From: Fusarium oxysporum f. sp. lycopersici 4287
Lineage: Eukaryota; Ascomycota; Sordariomycetes; Hypocreales; Nectriaceae
NCBI RefSeq assembly: GCF_000149955.1
Contig: NC_030988.1
Span: 2,634,380-2,698,379, forward strand
Length of the DNA stretch: 64,000 nt
Reading direction: 5' to 3'
Shown: positions 20,749-31,413 of the stretch, one piece after another
Position numbering within the stretch: the stretch's first letter is position 1
Layout of the letters: each line of letters begins with the position of its first letter
Notes under the pieces: generated by a model
What the model saw: the letters and a program-made list of their open reading frames with translations, nothing else
The model's database searches: none
Told to the model about the DNA's origin: nothing
Program-made: the position numbers and the translations under genes

Positions 20749-21957
20749 GGTGGGATGAATATGGGGAGGTAAATGCTATTTGAGCGGCATATAAGGCAAA
20801 TTGTAGAAGTGGGATCCTTCGTCTGTGCAAACAGTCAGTTGTGCATATCGATTTCTCAGCGCCCTACGCTACTTGTAGAAGGCAGTGACGGACTGTAGAC
20901 GAGAGGCGGTATGGCGGTATCGTGGCAACGAACGCAGAGAAGAGGGATATAGCGCGTGTTGTCTCAATGAAAGTAACGGGATCATGTGAAAGGAGGATTA
21001 CGCTGTTAATCGAAAACTGTTGGTAATTTCTAGGCCATTGTTGTCGCTTTTTTCCCCAGTGGAGGTTATACGATCTAGATAGTACGAGAAAACGACACTT
21101 TGAACTGACTTAAATCAATCCTTTGCAGCTCAATTTGGCATAATCATAGCCAGATGTTGATGACTGAGGAATTCAGGATCTTGCCAATAAGAGTCAGATG
21201 ACGGCTAGAAGGCATCCGGCCAGTTCCATGTTGCCTGTCATCTCCTCTTCATTAATCACATGATTATTACGTGGGCGGTTTTGAAAAGGAGATCTTAGTG
21301 GTCGAATTCTCACGACACATACCAATAACCACGGCATCTTTTTGCGATAAGCCGCATACAGTACGGATTCCAGCAATCCAGTTCGTCATATCATGCTAAG
21401 ATGCACCGCCTGCTCAGCTGTTTTTGCCAAAGTTATTGCCAATACTTTCGATCAAAGTTAATAGACTAGCAGCAAATAATGTCATCTCCACTACTCAGGG
21501 TGTATTGGTAATGACATTCCATCTGACGCACCATGTTCTAGCTAAGGTGATGGACCGGCCTCGACCACCATCCAGGCTGGGGACCGGCCCGGAGTCGGCC
21601 GCCAAGCCTGGTTCCTCCGCGAGGTTAACTTTACTCTGATAACCAATAAATGGGTGGACAAAATTCCGGAAACTTGGAAGTGGCCGATCCTCGAGACACG
21701 GTCGATCAAGATTTGCTCACATCAGTCGATAATATCTACCATTCGCCACCATCTCGATATGTAGTCGGTTATTGACCCTGAAATTTCCACCGGGAGTCAG
21801 CCATAAGATAGAATGGTAACATTCATTTGTACAATGTCAGTTGCTCCTGGATGATATTGTAACGTGTCACAACGAAACATGGTAAATTATCTTATATTCT
21901 TTTCGAAAGATTCATCAAAATTCCCAACAGACTTCAACCACTGGCCGTATCGCCCAA
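20749..21957. other. intergenic between divergent CBM21 and bHLH genes
   Basis: No gene is recognised. It contains the presumed promoters of both flanking genes. The bHLH-proximal part is rich in poly-A/T tracts. Confidence 0.45.
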
Positions 21958-22828
21958 ATGGCTGCTATGGAGATTGAAAGTACCCTTGACACCTTTATCA
22001 AAGGGTATGATGAATCCCAATTTCAAGAAAGTTTCTCACAGACCAGTATTTACAATCGGTAATACAATGGAGTATCTGGGGCATTACGTGGTTGCCTAAT
22101 CTGACTTTTAATGGCCGTGGACTGATAATTGTTTACAGATGCCTCCTGAGTGCTCACCGGGGCAGGGTGAGTTGATCCCGACCTGACAGATGAAGCCCCT
22201 ACTTACATGGCCATAACAACAGTTACTACCAAGAATCATATATCGAACATGGATGAGTATTTGGCTTCTGAGTATTTTACCAACACATTCGGGTCACCTG
22301 GACCTTCTGATTTATTGGAAGCCGATCTCTCCATGGACTGCCAACCAAGTCTTGAGATGAACCTTGACTATCTGCCCCGATGCCAACACAGAACGGCTGA
22401 GGGGGGCGACAAGTGGGCCCTTGACCCCTCCTAAAGAGGAGAAGAGCCTGTTGAATCAACGCCCCTCCAACAAGGATATTTCACTTCCTTTTTCCGACGT
22501 TCAACTTCAACTTCGATCAGCATCACGAAAATCAAAGAGCCGAAAGCGTCGTAACACAGCACCCAGCAATCTAGATCACGCCCGAGAAAGCCATAACTTT
22601 GTCGCGAAACATTACCGTGCCCGACTCAAGACGCAGTTTGAGAGGCTTCTCGCAGTTCTGCCAGCGGCACAGGCACGGAGCCTTGCTGACAGGGATACGA
22701 CAGTCAATTTTAGCCAAGTTCTGAGCAGAGGGCAAGTATTGGATATGGCAAGGAATCGCATTCTAGAATTAGAAAGAAAGATTGAGTTTACACTGAACAA
22801 GAGAAGGGATGGCTACCATGTATCATGA
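21958..22828 (+). pseudogene. bHLH transcription factor, probable frameshift
   Basis: The start MAAMEIESTLDTFIKG at 21958 continues to 22058. Introns are likely at 22059-22138 and about 22167-22233; the latter acceptor is uncertain, with 22222 an alternative. The main frame then reads MDEYLASEYFTNTFGSPGP up to about 22385, where it must shift by one base near GGCTGAGGGGGGCGAC (22395-22410) to enter SGPLTPPKEEKSLLNQ. The C-terminal half is a fungal bHLH: HNFVAKHYRARLKTQFERLL (basic/helix 1), a loop with ARSLADRDT, then LSRGQVLDMARNRILELER (helix 2). A run of six G makes slippage or a base-calling error plausible; otherwise it is a broken gene. Target genes are unknown. Confidence 0.6.
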
Positions 22829-23169
22829 TGTACACAAGGAGAGGGAATTACAGTAAGGTTACAGGAAGAAAATCTTGTCATTGTAATCGTTTGATCTGAG
22901 AAGAAACTTGTTTTTATACAGGGCCACCAGATAATCTTGGGAGCAGATACTGTGTGACTTTAAACTTCTCTAACGATGCCAAGTACTCCCTCTCTAAAAA
23001 AAATATAAAAAAGATGAAAAGCTTTTAAATCGCGACTATGGGCCTGGAAGAGGTTAGGCGTGAGAAGGCAAGGACCAGACATAGTTCATATGATTCAATG
23101 ACATGATTTGTTCTCATTTTAATTAAACTGTTTCGATTTTATATTTTGTAGCGGATCTTTCTGGGCTGC
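22829..23169. other. short intergenic region
   Basis: 3' flanks of the bHLH gene and of the small minus-strand gene. Nothing else is recognised. Confidence 0.4.
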
Positions 23170-23795
23170 TCACTCGCGTCTCTGTGTTTGAGCTGATGAG
23201 AAATTCACAAAAGGAAACACAAGACCCAAACCCTCAGTATCAGAGCGTACCATCTGTGGCATGCGGACAGATAGAGCAATGGTTATGTAGTCGAAACCCT
23301 TGGCTTGGAAGTAACTGACAAGTTGGTCGATACGTGCCGCGTGAGCTAATGGGTATGGACATTAATTCAAACTCCTTAGCTTTTTGCCAAAGCTTATCTG
23401 TAACGTTGTTAATTTGCTTGCACTGCCTTGATTACTCTCAGCGTGGTGCCTGATCCGAGAATCATTCAATTGCAGTAATATATGACTGTAAATAGTCTTC
23501 GTAGCCTATCTACAGCAGTTGTAGGAGCAAAATGGAGTCAACCGCTTTAAGGTGATTGGCGCAACTCCTAGAGTTGCGTTAGCACGTATGTATTAATCTT
23601 GCGTCCTCATCGAGGTGTTAGATAATGCAAACCTTGTACCATGGCCCCGCTGGGTATGGTATCTGCGCATTGTGCTGTCTTGATTGCTTCGAGACGTGCC
23701 CTTTCGTATAACGTGGTGAGTGTCTCTCCTTGATATGTAAGGTCATCGTCTTTGATAATGGTAATGGGAACATGGGAGTAGGTCCACTGAGACAT
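23170..23795 (-). pseudogene. small conserved-looking two-exon gene with frameshift
   Basis: Exon 1 is 23795-23633 (MSQWTYSHVPITIIKDDDLT ... IPSGAMVQ). A 287-nt intron (GTTTGC...CATTAG, 23346-23632) joins it in phase to AHAARIDQLVSYFQAKGF, DYITIALSAC in exon 2. There the frame is lost by one base: the reading TGC CAC AGA would be TGC CxA CAG with one more base, and the other frame then runs cleanly through QMVRSDTEGLGLVFPFVNF to a stop at 23170. The product would be about 105 residues. I do not recognise a family. The intron carries a near-perfect palindrome (CGCAACTCCTAGAGTTGCG, about 23561-23579). The clean continuation on both sides of the break suggests a recently broken gene. Confidence 0.45.
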
Positions 23796-23964
23796 GGATG
23801 GAGCCTTAGTTGTATGTAATTATCTGGATGATTTGGGCGTAGAGACTAAGTTTAGATAAGGGTGTTATTTAAAGAGAAGGGTCAATGTAGATATATAGCC
23901 CTGATAGTAAAGATTCGCTGTATGAGTTTTGGTGAGTTGAAGCTATCACAGTGGCCTGAAAAAG

Positions 23965-24385
23965 CCTATTGTGTGCGGTGCGAGTTTGGCTGGCCATGTT
24001 TCTCTTGCTGTTTACCCTATAGCATTCCAAAGCTTAAATAAATTAGCTAAAAATTAAATAAAAAGTGTTCCTAAAATAGTATAGTTAACTTTATTAGAAA
24101 GTATTTTTTAAAGATTTTTAAGTATTTTAGATTATATAGAAAACCTTAAAATACAGTGTATTTTACAGTGTAAATAGACTTTAAAGTTTATAGCTATATA
24201 GGATTTTTTTTAAAAATCTAAGAAAATTAATATAGCTTACTTTAGGACTTATATATACGTTATTCAAATCTTAGCTATTTTAAGTCTAATTTGAATTTAT
24301 AAGAATTATTTAAAAAATAGCTTTTAAGGTGAAAAGTATGCTGGCCAACTCGTTTAGGTGGCCAACTCGCTTGTGAACTACGTTA
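23965..24385. mobile_element. AT-rich MITE-like element, copy 1
   Basis: A core of about 340 bp, roughly 80% A+T, aligns with 26400-26740. Shared tracts include TAGTATAGTTAACTTTATTA against TAGTATAATTAACCTTATTA, GTTTATAGCTATATAG and TAGTCTTAATTTGAATT-like stretches. The right end has GAGTTGGCCAGC and GCGAGTTGGCCACC, and the left end has GCGAGTTTGGCTGGCC, so terminal inverted repeats exist but are eroded. No coding capacity is seen. Confidence 0.5.
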
Positions 24386-24938
24386 TCCCTGTTCACCGAA
24401 ACGGTTGTGGTATAAGGCTCTCCAAATTCATTCTAGAGCGATTGCCGATGTCGTGATAGAATGAGGGGATGGCGCCGAGAGGTTGACGCAATATCATTAA
24501 GCCTCAAGCATGAACGTCTTGCATAAGAGTAGATAGCTCAGTCAGATCATAGCGTTGTGTGGAGAGTATCATGAGATTACAACCGTCAACAGTCACTCTT
24601 TCTCTGGGTCTAGAACCAAACTATGAATTTATGACAACTTTATGGTGGGATACTTTTGGAAAGGTGGAATGATTGCGTTTTAGGTGTATTGATGGCACTG
24701 CGTCACGGCTGGGCTAAGTGAGTTCTTTAGCGGCCGAAGTAGTGTGGATGGCCGCTAGGGATGATATTTCACAGTTCTAAAAAGTTATCAAGATCTAGAA
24801 CATACCCTCTATACGCATGGTGTAAGGATCTGGAACGTATGTACTCCATATGGTAGGGGACAAAAGCAGAACAGCGATTGGGTAAAGTGCATGATCTCAT
24901 AACAATAGGACGCTTCTGTGAGATAGATTGCGACCACA
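24386..24938. other. intergenic, no gene recognised
   Basis: Nothing beyond chance frames between two MITE-like elements. Confidence 0.45.
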
Positions 24939-25244
24939 TATCTCCTGAGAGGTCATAAGCCTCCAGTACGTACTTTGACCACTAACCCCACGTACAAAGA
25001 GATGACGAGAGCTTCACCCAAGCAGGAGTCAGGATGTATGTCGTTTTTTGTGGCGGCTCAGCTTACGGTACCATTAACTCAGGACTTAAGCTAAATGGCA
25101 AATTGTAATTAGCTGCTACCCTGCCATAATTACTCTTTCTCTACTGTATTTTATAACAAAATGTATTGGCTGATTGGCATATTATGATTGGCTTATGCCC
25201 CCAAGTGGTGACCGCATTGGAGGCTTATGACCTCTCAGGAGATA
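24939..25244. mobile_element. MITE with 25-bp perfect TIRs and TA target duplication
   Basis: TCTCCTGAGAGGTCATAAGC followed by CTCCA at 24941-24965 is repeated exactly in inverted orientation at 25218-25242. The dinucleotide TA flanks both ends (24939-24940 and 25243-25244), as produced by Tc1/mariner/pogo transposases. The 250-bp interior has no reading frame of note. Perfect arms point to a recent insertion. None of the transposons in this window has the same ends, so its helper is elsewhere. Confidence 0.75.
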
Positions 25245-26355
25245 AAAAAAAGAGGAAGGTGTTGTCTTGCAAATTACTGTATGGTGTGGCATGATACTTT
25301 CAAGTAATCTTTACCCCTCCATTCTCGACTATTATGCCTCAAGCAATAACCATGGCTTTTGAAAACCCATCTTTTGAAAACCCATCATTTGCCGTTGTAC
25401 GCGCGGGATTTATGGGAAGACAGACTCGGAATCTTCAGCTCCACATTATCGTGCGGGAAAGCATTGAGGGCAAGATTACAACAAGTTTGATTTCGGCATC
25501 AGGGTCTCTGGATTGGATGGACTTGACTCGAGTCCTTTGTTCTTTTCTGTGCGATATTGGGGTAATAACTCCGATATCAACTTCGCGGTGGACTTTAGAA
25601 GGCATATTGACTAACGATCAATCCTATTCTATTTCTGGGATAAACGGAACACTAGTCTAACTCTCCGAATGGACCCAGTCAGCCAGATGTGCGACTTGCA
25701 GCTGTTTGGGATGGCAGATAAGCTAAAAGCTTACGCACAACTTGAGTTAGTACCTGGGCAAAGACCTTAACACTCAGCTCCAGCGTTGGAGTCGAATCTA
25801 TGGGAACATGCCACGTCAGATCATAATCATATGTCCTTAAAGCCTCACCGAGACCTCAGGCGCCAAATGGGACTCGTATGTTTTCGCGTACTAGAAGCAA
25901 TAGAAAATCTAACCCCAATGTAATGACCCAATATCTCATGGCACTTAGTGAGTCTGCGGATTCATCGCAAGCGCACCAATCTAACAGAAGGTGTTGCGAG
26001 CACATCAGATCACCACCATTCGATTTTGAAACGCCTCAACTCATGATTCTCGCAAATCAATCACTCTTCCAAAGCCAAAGGTATCATGTGTGCGAAGTTG
26101 AGCATTACAGTTCTCTAGTGGCGAACGGTAATAACGCTGCAGAAGGTGACGTTCTCCACCATTTTAAGCTCCAAAGGTTGAAGGGTCCATGCATCGTAAC
26201 GAAAACAGGCACCTCAAGAGTTAAGTAAATAACACAATTTGAGTGTGTTAAACTTTAAATGGCTTGAAATAGACATTTGTGGAAGCGAACGAGTAGGCTG
26301 ACTCGGCCCTTGCCTTTAGTCGAGCATGACTGATATTACCTGATGCGACTTCGGC
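25245..26355. other. intergenic with two weak reading frames
   Basis: Plus-strand frames of 108 codons (25334-25660, beginning with a tandem FENPSFENPSF) and 116 codons (25878-26228) are open but match nothing I know and show no splice-joined extension. They are not called as genes. Confidence 0.4.
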
Positions 26356-26798
26356 TAACGTGTTTGATAAGTGAGTGGGTCAGACAAGTAAGTGAGTCAC
26401 TGCACTGTATAGTATTAAAAAACCTACCCTATAGTATCTTTTTATTCTAAATAAAATAGATAAAAATTTAAAAAAAATATTTTTAAGAATAGTATAATTA
26501 ACCTTATTATAAAATATTTTTTTAAGACTTTTAGCTATTTTATTTTATATAGTAAAGCTTAATTATACAGTATAAAATACAGTATAAATAGGTTTTAAGG
26601 TTTATAGCTATATAGAATTTTTCTAAAAGTCTTAAAAAATTTATATAATATATTTTAAGACTTATATATAGGCTACTAAAATTACAGCCAATTTAGGCTT
26701 AGTTTGAATTTTTAAAGAATTTTTTAAACCCCGGATTTAAGGTGGAAATAAGATTGACTCACTCACTTGGATGACCCACTCACTTATCAAACACGTTA
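26356..26798. mobile_element. AT-rich MITE, copy 2, with about 45-bp TIRs and TA duplication
   Basis: The left end ACGTGTTTGATAAGTGAGTG then GGTCA...CAAGT.AGTGAGTCA (26358-26403) is mirrored at the right end (about 26750-26796) with three or four mismatches. TA occurs immediately outside both ends (26356-26357 and 26797-26798). The AT-rich interior is homologous to the element at 23965-24385. It lies about 250 bp upstream of the bZIP start codon and has no transposase. Confidence 0.7.
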
Positions 26799-27048
26799 GC
26801 GGGTTTTTGGCGATTTTTAACAGCCCCCCACATACTCTCGATGATACCAAGTGAGAGGAGACGTATGATATGCCAAGGCAATTCTTTTGTGTTATAAGTT
26901 ACTTTTTTGTCCCATAACTCGTTTAATTCGAATGTCTGTGCACACTCTATCACGTCTAACGATTCAAGTTTTACCCACCAAGTGTCACGCATCAATTCGG
27001 GGCATAAGTTGTGAACTGGCCGAGGAAAAATTCCATCACGTACGAATT

Positions 27049-27933
27049 ATGGCTTTTGCGGAAACCCTAGCAGAAAACAGCTACTTCCCAACTGATTCTT
27101 TAATCGAAAGTGATGGACCTATTGATACTCAATATTTCTTTGATCTTGCCTGGCAAGACTTGCCCGAATACCTCATTTCATGGCATTGGATGAGTTCCTC
27201 TAATCAATCCTTCCCAACAAACTCGTCGAGTTCTCAAACTCCGTCTCTTCCAACCCCAACTTCAGAGCATTACTTCCATGGTGAAATGGCTGGTGGCTGG
27301 ATGGATGATCCGAGCTTCGGCACTACTCAGCTATCGCCCATATCTTCCAAAAACCAGCAGTCAGCTGGATTCAGCTTTCCCACATCACAGACCACCACAA
27401 CCAAGGAGGACACACAAAGCTCTATTAGGAATCGTGATAATGATCAAGAAAGCCTAGAGCCCTTCACTACATCAGATTTTACCAGATACCAATCGACACC
27501 AGAGCCGCCAAAGAGAAGAAAGGCTGGGAAGCAGTCTGTAAACAGGAGGTTGCTATGCGAGAAAAGAAATTGTCGGGAGACAAGAACAGAGCTGGATGAT
27601 GCCAAGAGCGAACAACATATGAAAGTTCGGGAACGAAACCGGAGGGCGGCTGCCAAATGTCGTGATCGCAAAAAGGATCAAGCAAACGAGTTGACCTCTC
27701 GGATGGAAGAATTGCAAGATCGACATCGACTACTTTCTTCTTGCTATAGCGACCTCCAGGAGGAGGTTTCCCAACTCAAATTCGAAATTCTGAGGCATGG
27801 CGAATGCGAATGTACTCTGATTCAACAGTACATTGCGAAACAGGCGTATAAAACATTGGATAAGTTGACAAAGCAAGTGTTCTCTTCCGAGAATTGGGGT
27901 CACACTCACAACCACAGCCCCGCGGCCGCATGA
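27049..27933 (+). CDS. bZIP transcription factor (ATF/CREB-like)
   Basis: The start is taken at the ATG at 27049 (MAFAETLAENSYFPTD), giving a 294-residue single-exon protein. A longer in-frame reading upstream lacks an ATG and crosses the MITE-adjacent promoter. The N-terminal half is Ser/Thr/Pro-rich (SQTPSLPTPTS). The basic region RERNRRAAAKCRDRKK lies near residue 195-209 with the N..AA..CR signature, followed by a leucine-zipper-like helix to about residue 246 and a tail HGECECTLIQQYI, the Cys-containing extension typical of fungal Atf1/AtfA-type factors. Such factors act in stress and developmental regulation; this one's targets are unknown. The frame is intact. A TA-flanked MITE sits in the presumed promoter. 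Confidence 0.8.
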   Translation: MAFAETLAENSYFPTDSLIESDGPIDTQYFFDLAWQDLPEYLISWHWMSSSNQSFPTNSSSSQTPSLPTPTSEHYFHGEMAGGWMDDPSFGTTQLSPISSKNQQSAGFSFPTSQTTTTKEDTQSSIRNRDNDQESLEPFTTSDFTRYQSTPEPPKRRKAGKQSVNRRLLCEKRNCRETRTELDDAKSEQHMKVRERNRRAAAKCRDRKKDQANELTSRMEELQDRHRLLSSCYSDLQEEVSQLKFEILRHGECECTLIQQYIAKQAYKTLDKLTKQVFSSENWGHTHNHSPAAA

Positions 27934-30028
27934 CAATGACAGCAGCACCAGTGATCGACGAGGGGTTTTTCAGGGTTCTTCTGGGCTCCAAAACATGGCG
28001 GCGTGACAGTGGCACCAGATAGGTCATGGCCTTGGGAATATTATCACTCAGAAATCAACTTAAAATTTCCAGTCTAGAGTGAGAGAAATTCAGTATGCAA
28101 AATGACGTACAAGTTTAATGGTGCTGTATAGTTGCCGTGTTTGTGATTGGCGATGAGCATCATGAATTTCAAGCGACGACTTCTTCTGTGTGTATACATC
28201 TTAATTCATCGCAATCCTGTTTTGCGGTCTAGGACTCGAGAATCGTAGATGAACACTCAGATGAGGATAACCAGGGGATAGCCTGGAGATAACCTGGTTC
28301 ATTGGTTGCACAGTAGCAGCTGGGCGACTCGGATGAGAGGAATTCTTTTCTCACGTTTCGACCACCTCGATCCAATCTTCACCGGCCGCGCAGTTACCGA
28401 GGTTGAAAACCTTAAACGTAATATGAGGGGTAAGTAAGGGTCGCAATCACATGGTGTTCAGTTTATGCGTCAAATGAACCAACGTTCACACAGTGTGCCA
28501 AATACAATACTACTCTTATTGCAAGGGCTGAGAAAAAGGAATTTGAGGCTTGTGTACTGTATCGTCATAGCAGCGTCCTATCATTAAATCATTACTCACA
28601 CGAGCTCAACCATAGTGGATCGTATTGGTCGAGAGCGACACTACTACAATAGATGGACGCTAATTCATGTGCGGCGTTCATACATGGGCTCAGCGAGTGG
28701 TTCAAGACATCGCGTCCCCTCTTTTAACCGGAGTTTACTGGAAATACCATTCCACCCACTCCTTCGAAGCAAATAGCCAATTGTGACCCAGACAGTACTT
28801 AAAGGTCGACTTAAATATCACTAAATCACATGTCGATCCAATATAAGGGTTGAAGTGAGGCTTTTGAGGCCTCATAATTATCCTCAAACATGAGGGGTTC
28901 AAGTGAGGGAAAAGATAAGCAAAGAAAGGGCTTTCGTCGGTTAGAGGGATGAGTGATTTAGACCTGAGGTGGGGTGCAGTCTAGCTGGGGATAACACAGT
29001 ACGCGTAAAACGAGAATGTTGGATATCGTATAAGAATGAAGAACCACCAGTACCAGTTGGCTGTCCCAAAGTAATATTGTGCCACTCCAGCTCTTGGTTA
29101 ATATACCATCCGTGACAATTGAGAACTCTATAACGATTCAATTACAACATGGCAGTCAGTACTGATACCGTCACTGCTAACCCATGTGAGCTTCGTTGGG
29201 ACAGAAGAGAGAACCGACCTGAGGTAGGTAAACGAAACCGACAGCCCTTGGACACCCACTGGTAACATTTAATCTAATAACAATCTTGCCCGCTTGTCAA
29301 TATGACCTAAAAACCTTTTGATCTCTTGGCATTCAAAGTTCCTCGTGGCATTTAGCACTGACGACTCACAGCGACCAATCGACTACTTCGTGGATAAATT
29401 CAGTCTGGGTCAACCGTTCCACCCTGAAAGTGGTTGGTGAGAATTTGCAAGTTAATGTTTTAGGTATTTATATTTAATATTTAGAAGTAGAAGAGCTCAC
29501 CGGCATCACCAACTGATGTTCCCGTTTTGTGGCACGCACAGCAGAGGGTCACATAAGAGAGGGTTAAAAGAGCTTCTATACTAAAAGGGGGTTGGCAGTG
29601 CTCCTTTATATACCAATGGAGCGTTGATCTCTAGGTGGCCAAGCGAACCAATCGGGCCATACCCGCCTTTTGACACGTTTGATCAAGCTGCCTCTACCTC
29701 TGTGCTATCAGGCTGTCTGTACTGTACACTGGTGGATTCTAAATGAATAGGGGTCCAGGTCTAGAACCTTGAAGAAATAAGAGTAGACACTAAACTGGCT
29801 GAGCTTAAAAGCGAGGTTGCATTTTAGGTTTCGTGGACTTTTGCCCGCCATGACATGTCTGCAACTGCACCAATTCGTGTTTCTAAAATAACCTAATTGA
29901 CCACCAGATAAACGACGATTCGCTGGCTCCTCCGTACTCTGAGATGAAATATATAATATGAACGGTAGATTGATAGTAATACAGATCCACGCGTAGCATA
30001 AGATCAAACTGTCATCTTCCTAATGACT
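27934..30028. other. long intergenic stretch, no gene recognised
   Basis: Two kilobases without a recognisable coding region on either strand. Short frames, for example at 28941-29141 and 29708-30007 on the minus strand, look like chance. Confidence 0.45.
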
Positions 30029-30700
30029 CTACATATGGGCTTGGCTAGGCCTTTCCGGCAAAGGCTTAGATAACACGAAATCATATGCGCATATGGGGCA
30101 TGTATCGTGTTCCGCAAGGTACCAGGTAGCAATACATTCCGAGTGGAAAGTATGCTCGCATGCCAGATGGCGTACTATATCAGTGTCTTAAACAGCACCT
30201 AGGCAAATAACGCTAAACAAAGAGGCAAGTGGTTAGTCAAGTGATTTTTACGATTACCAAAGCGTCAAGAAGACATACCATGTCATATTGGGGACAGGGA
30301 TCGCCCAAGAGGCATGGACTTGATGCTCAAGCTCAGATCTAATCTATTTGCTCGTTTTAGGGGGAGCAATCGTATCTAGATGAGGCAGATCTCTGGCTTC
30401 AGTGCTGGAAGATGCTGATGACGAAGAGCTCGGGGAGCTGTTAGAGGCATCGGTGACTGCAACTCTCCCGCACCTTGCCCATTCATAGAATCTACACTGT
30501 ATTAGCCAACCAAATTAGGAGGTGAGCTGTTTCTAACAAGTGAGTAAGACGTACTTGTAAATTACCACTATAAACAAACCCACCAGAGCTAGAAGTGGCA
30601 TTATCTCGGCCACGAGCCATCCCAGTAGCTTGTGGTTTTGGTCCTGGTTATCAGGGTCCTGAGTGGTGAAGGGAGGGTCCCTGATTAGTACAGGCACGGC
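30029..30700 (-). pseudogene. transmembrane RING-H2 ubiquitin-ligase gene with two nonsense codons
   Basis: Three exon pieces join in frame: about 30700-30555, 30491-30279 and 30212-30029, with introns of 63 and 66 nt. Exon A carries one hydrophobic membrane span (EIMPLLALVGLFIVVIY). Exon B is Ser-rich (NSSPSSSSSASSST). Exon C completes a RING-H2 finger across the splice: CVIC, then HLACEHTFHSECIATWYL, then DTCPIC. In-frame TAG at 30344-30346 and TAA at 30188-30190 interrupt it. Both fit CAG/CAA-to-T changes at CpA, the RIP-type transition. No ATG was found for exon A, so the 5' end is missing or in a further exon. Membrane-anchored RING-H2 proteins act as E3 ligases in endomembrane quality control, but this copy cannot make a full protein. 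Confidence 0.7.
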
Positions 30701-31010
30701 TTATATGTGAATGTAGGATGTATCCGAGCCTCAGCACTTTCCAAGTCAAATAACAAATGCATTGGATTGGGCTTATGTGTCTGCTATTGTTCAATTCTGG
30801 AACATGTACTGTATGGACTCGGGTCTGGAGCGTGGTACCGTGCTTCTGGCTGGATCCGCCCTATGATCTGATGGATACCACATAAACCTCTGCCTCACCA
30901 TCACGCCACATTAGTTATCAAGACGAAACAGAACTCTCTACAGATACTAGCATCAAGGGGCCTATATGTGCCGCCGTTGGGACGCGTGATCTTTGAAGAT
31001 ACATGGACTG
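30701..31010. other. short intergenic region
   Basis: Nothing recognised. It may hold the missing 5' part of the RING-H2 gene. Confidence 0.35.
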
Positions 31011-31180
31011 CTACGTGTCAGATATTACATGTATTCGGTTCATTGATGCAGATTCGTGTATTCATGTTGTGGTTTTTTTTTTTTTTTTTTTAAATCTGTC
31101 TGCCCTCTTGAAAGGTTCGCCACTTCGACCCGTAATCTTCAAGTATCCCTGCCTGCACGTGACACCCCAGCAATCTGCTC
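31011..31180 (+). repeat. dispersed repeat, copy C, with 19-bp poly-T
   Basis: Related to 17025-17190 along its length (ATTCGGTTCATTGATGCAGA, GTGTATTCATGTTGTG, TTTAAATCTG, TGCACGTGACACCCCAGC). A run of about 19 T at 31073-31091 replaces the short T-run of copy B. Family and function are unknown. Confidence 0.55.
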
Positions 31181-31413
31181 AACAGTTACGCGCATAGCCT
31201 TTCAGCAGGTATCTCGCCCCCGCTTGACCCCACGTACAATAAGGTTACAAGAGCTTGCCCCAGTATGGGGTCAGAAGACTTGCCACCCTCCTGTAATAGC
31301 TCGACTTTTATCGCATGTAGATAAGTTCGTAGATCATCCGATGTTGTTGCTTTTCTGTCTAAACACCAATTACCCTACATAGACTAAATCTTGGACGGAT
31401 TCGATGGTAGTCT

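Noticed and set aside
25334..26228. Two plus-strand frames of 108 and 116 codons
   Set aside because: No homology recalled and no splice continuation. The FENPSF duplication is a simple tandem repeat.
26780..26995. 71-codon minus-strand frame at the MITE edge
   Set aside because: It overlaps the MITE end and the bZIP promoter, and no domain is recognised.
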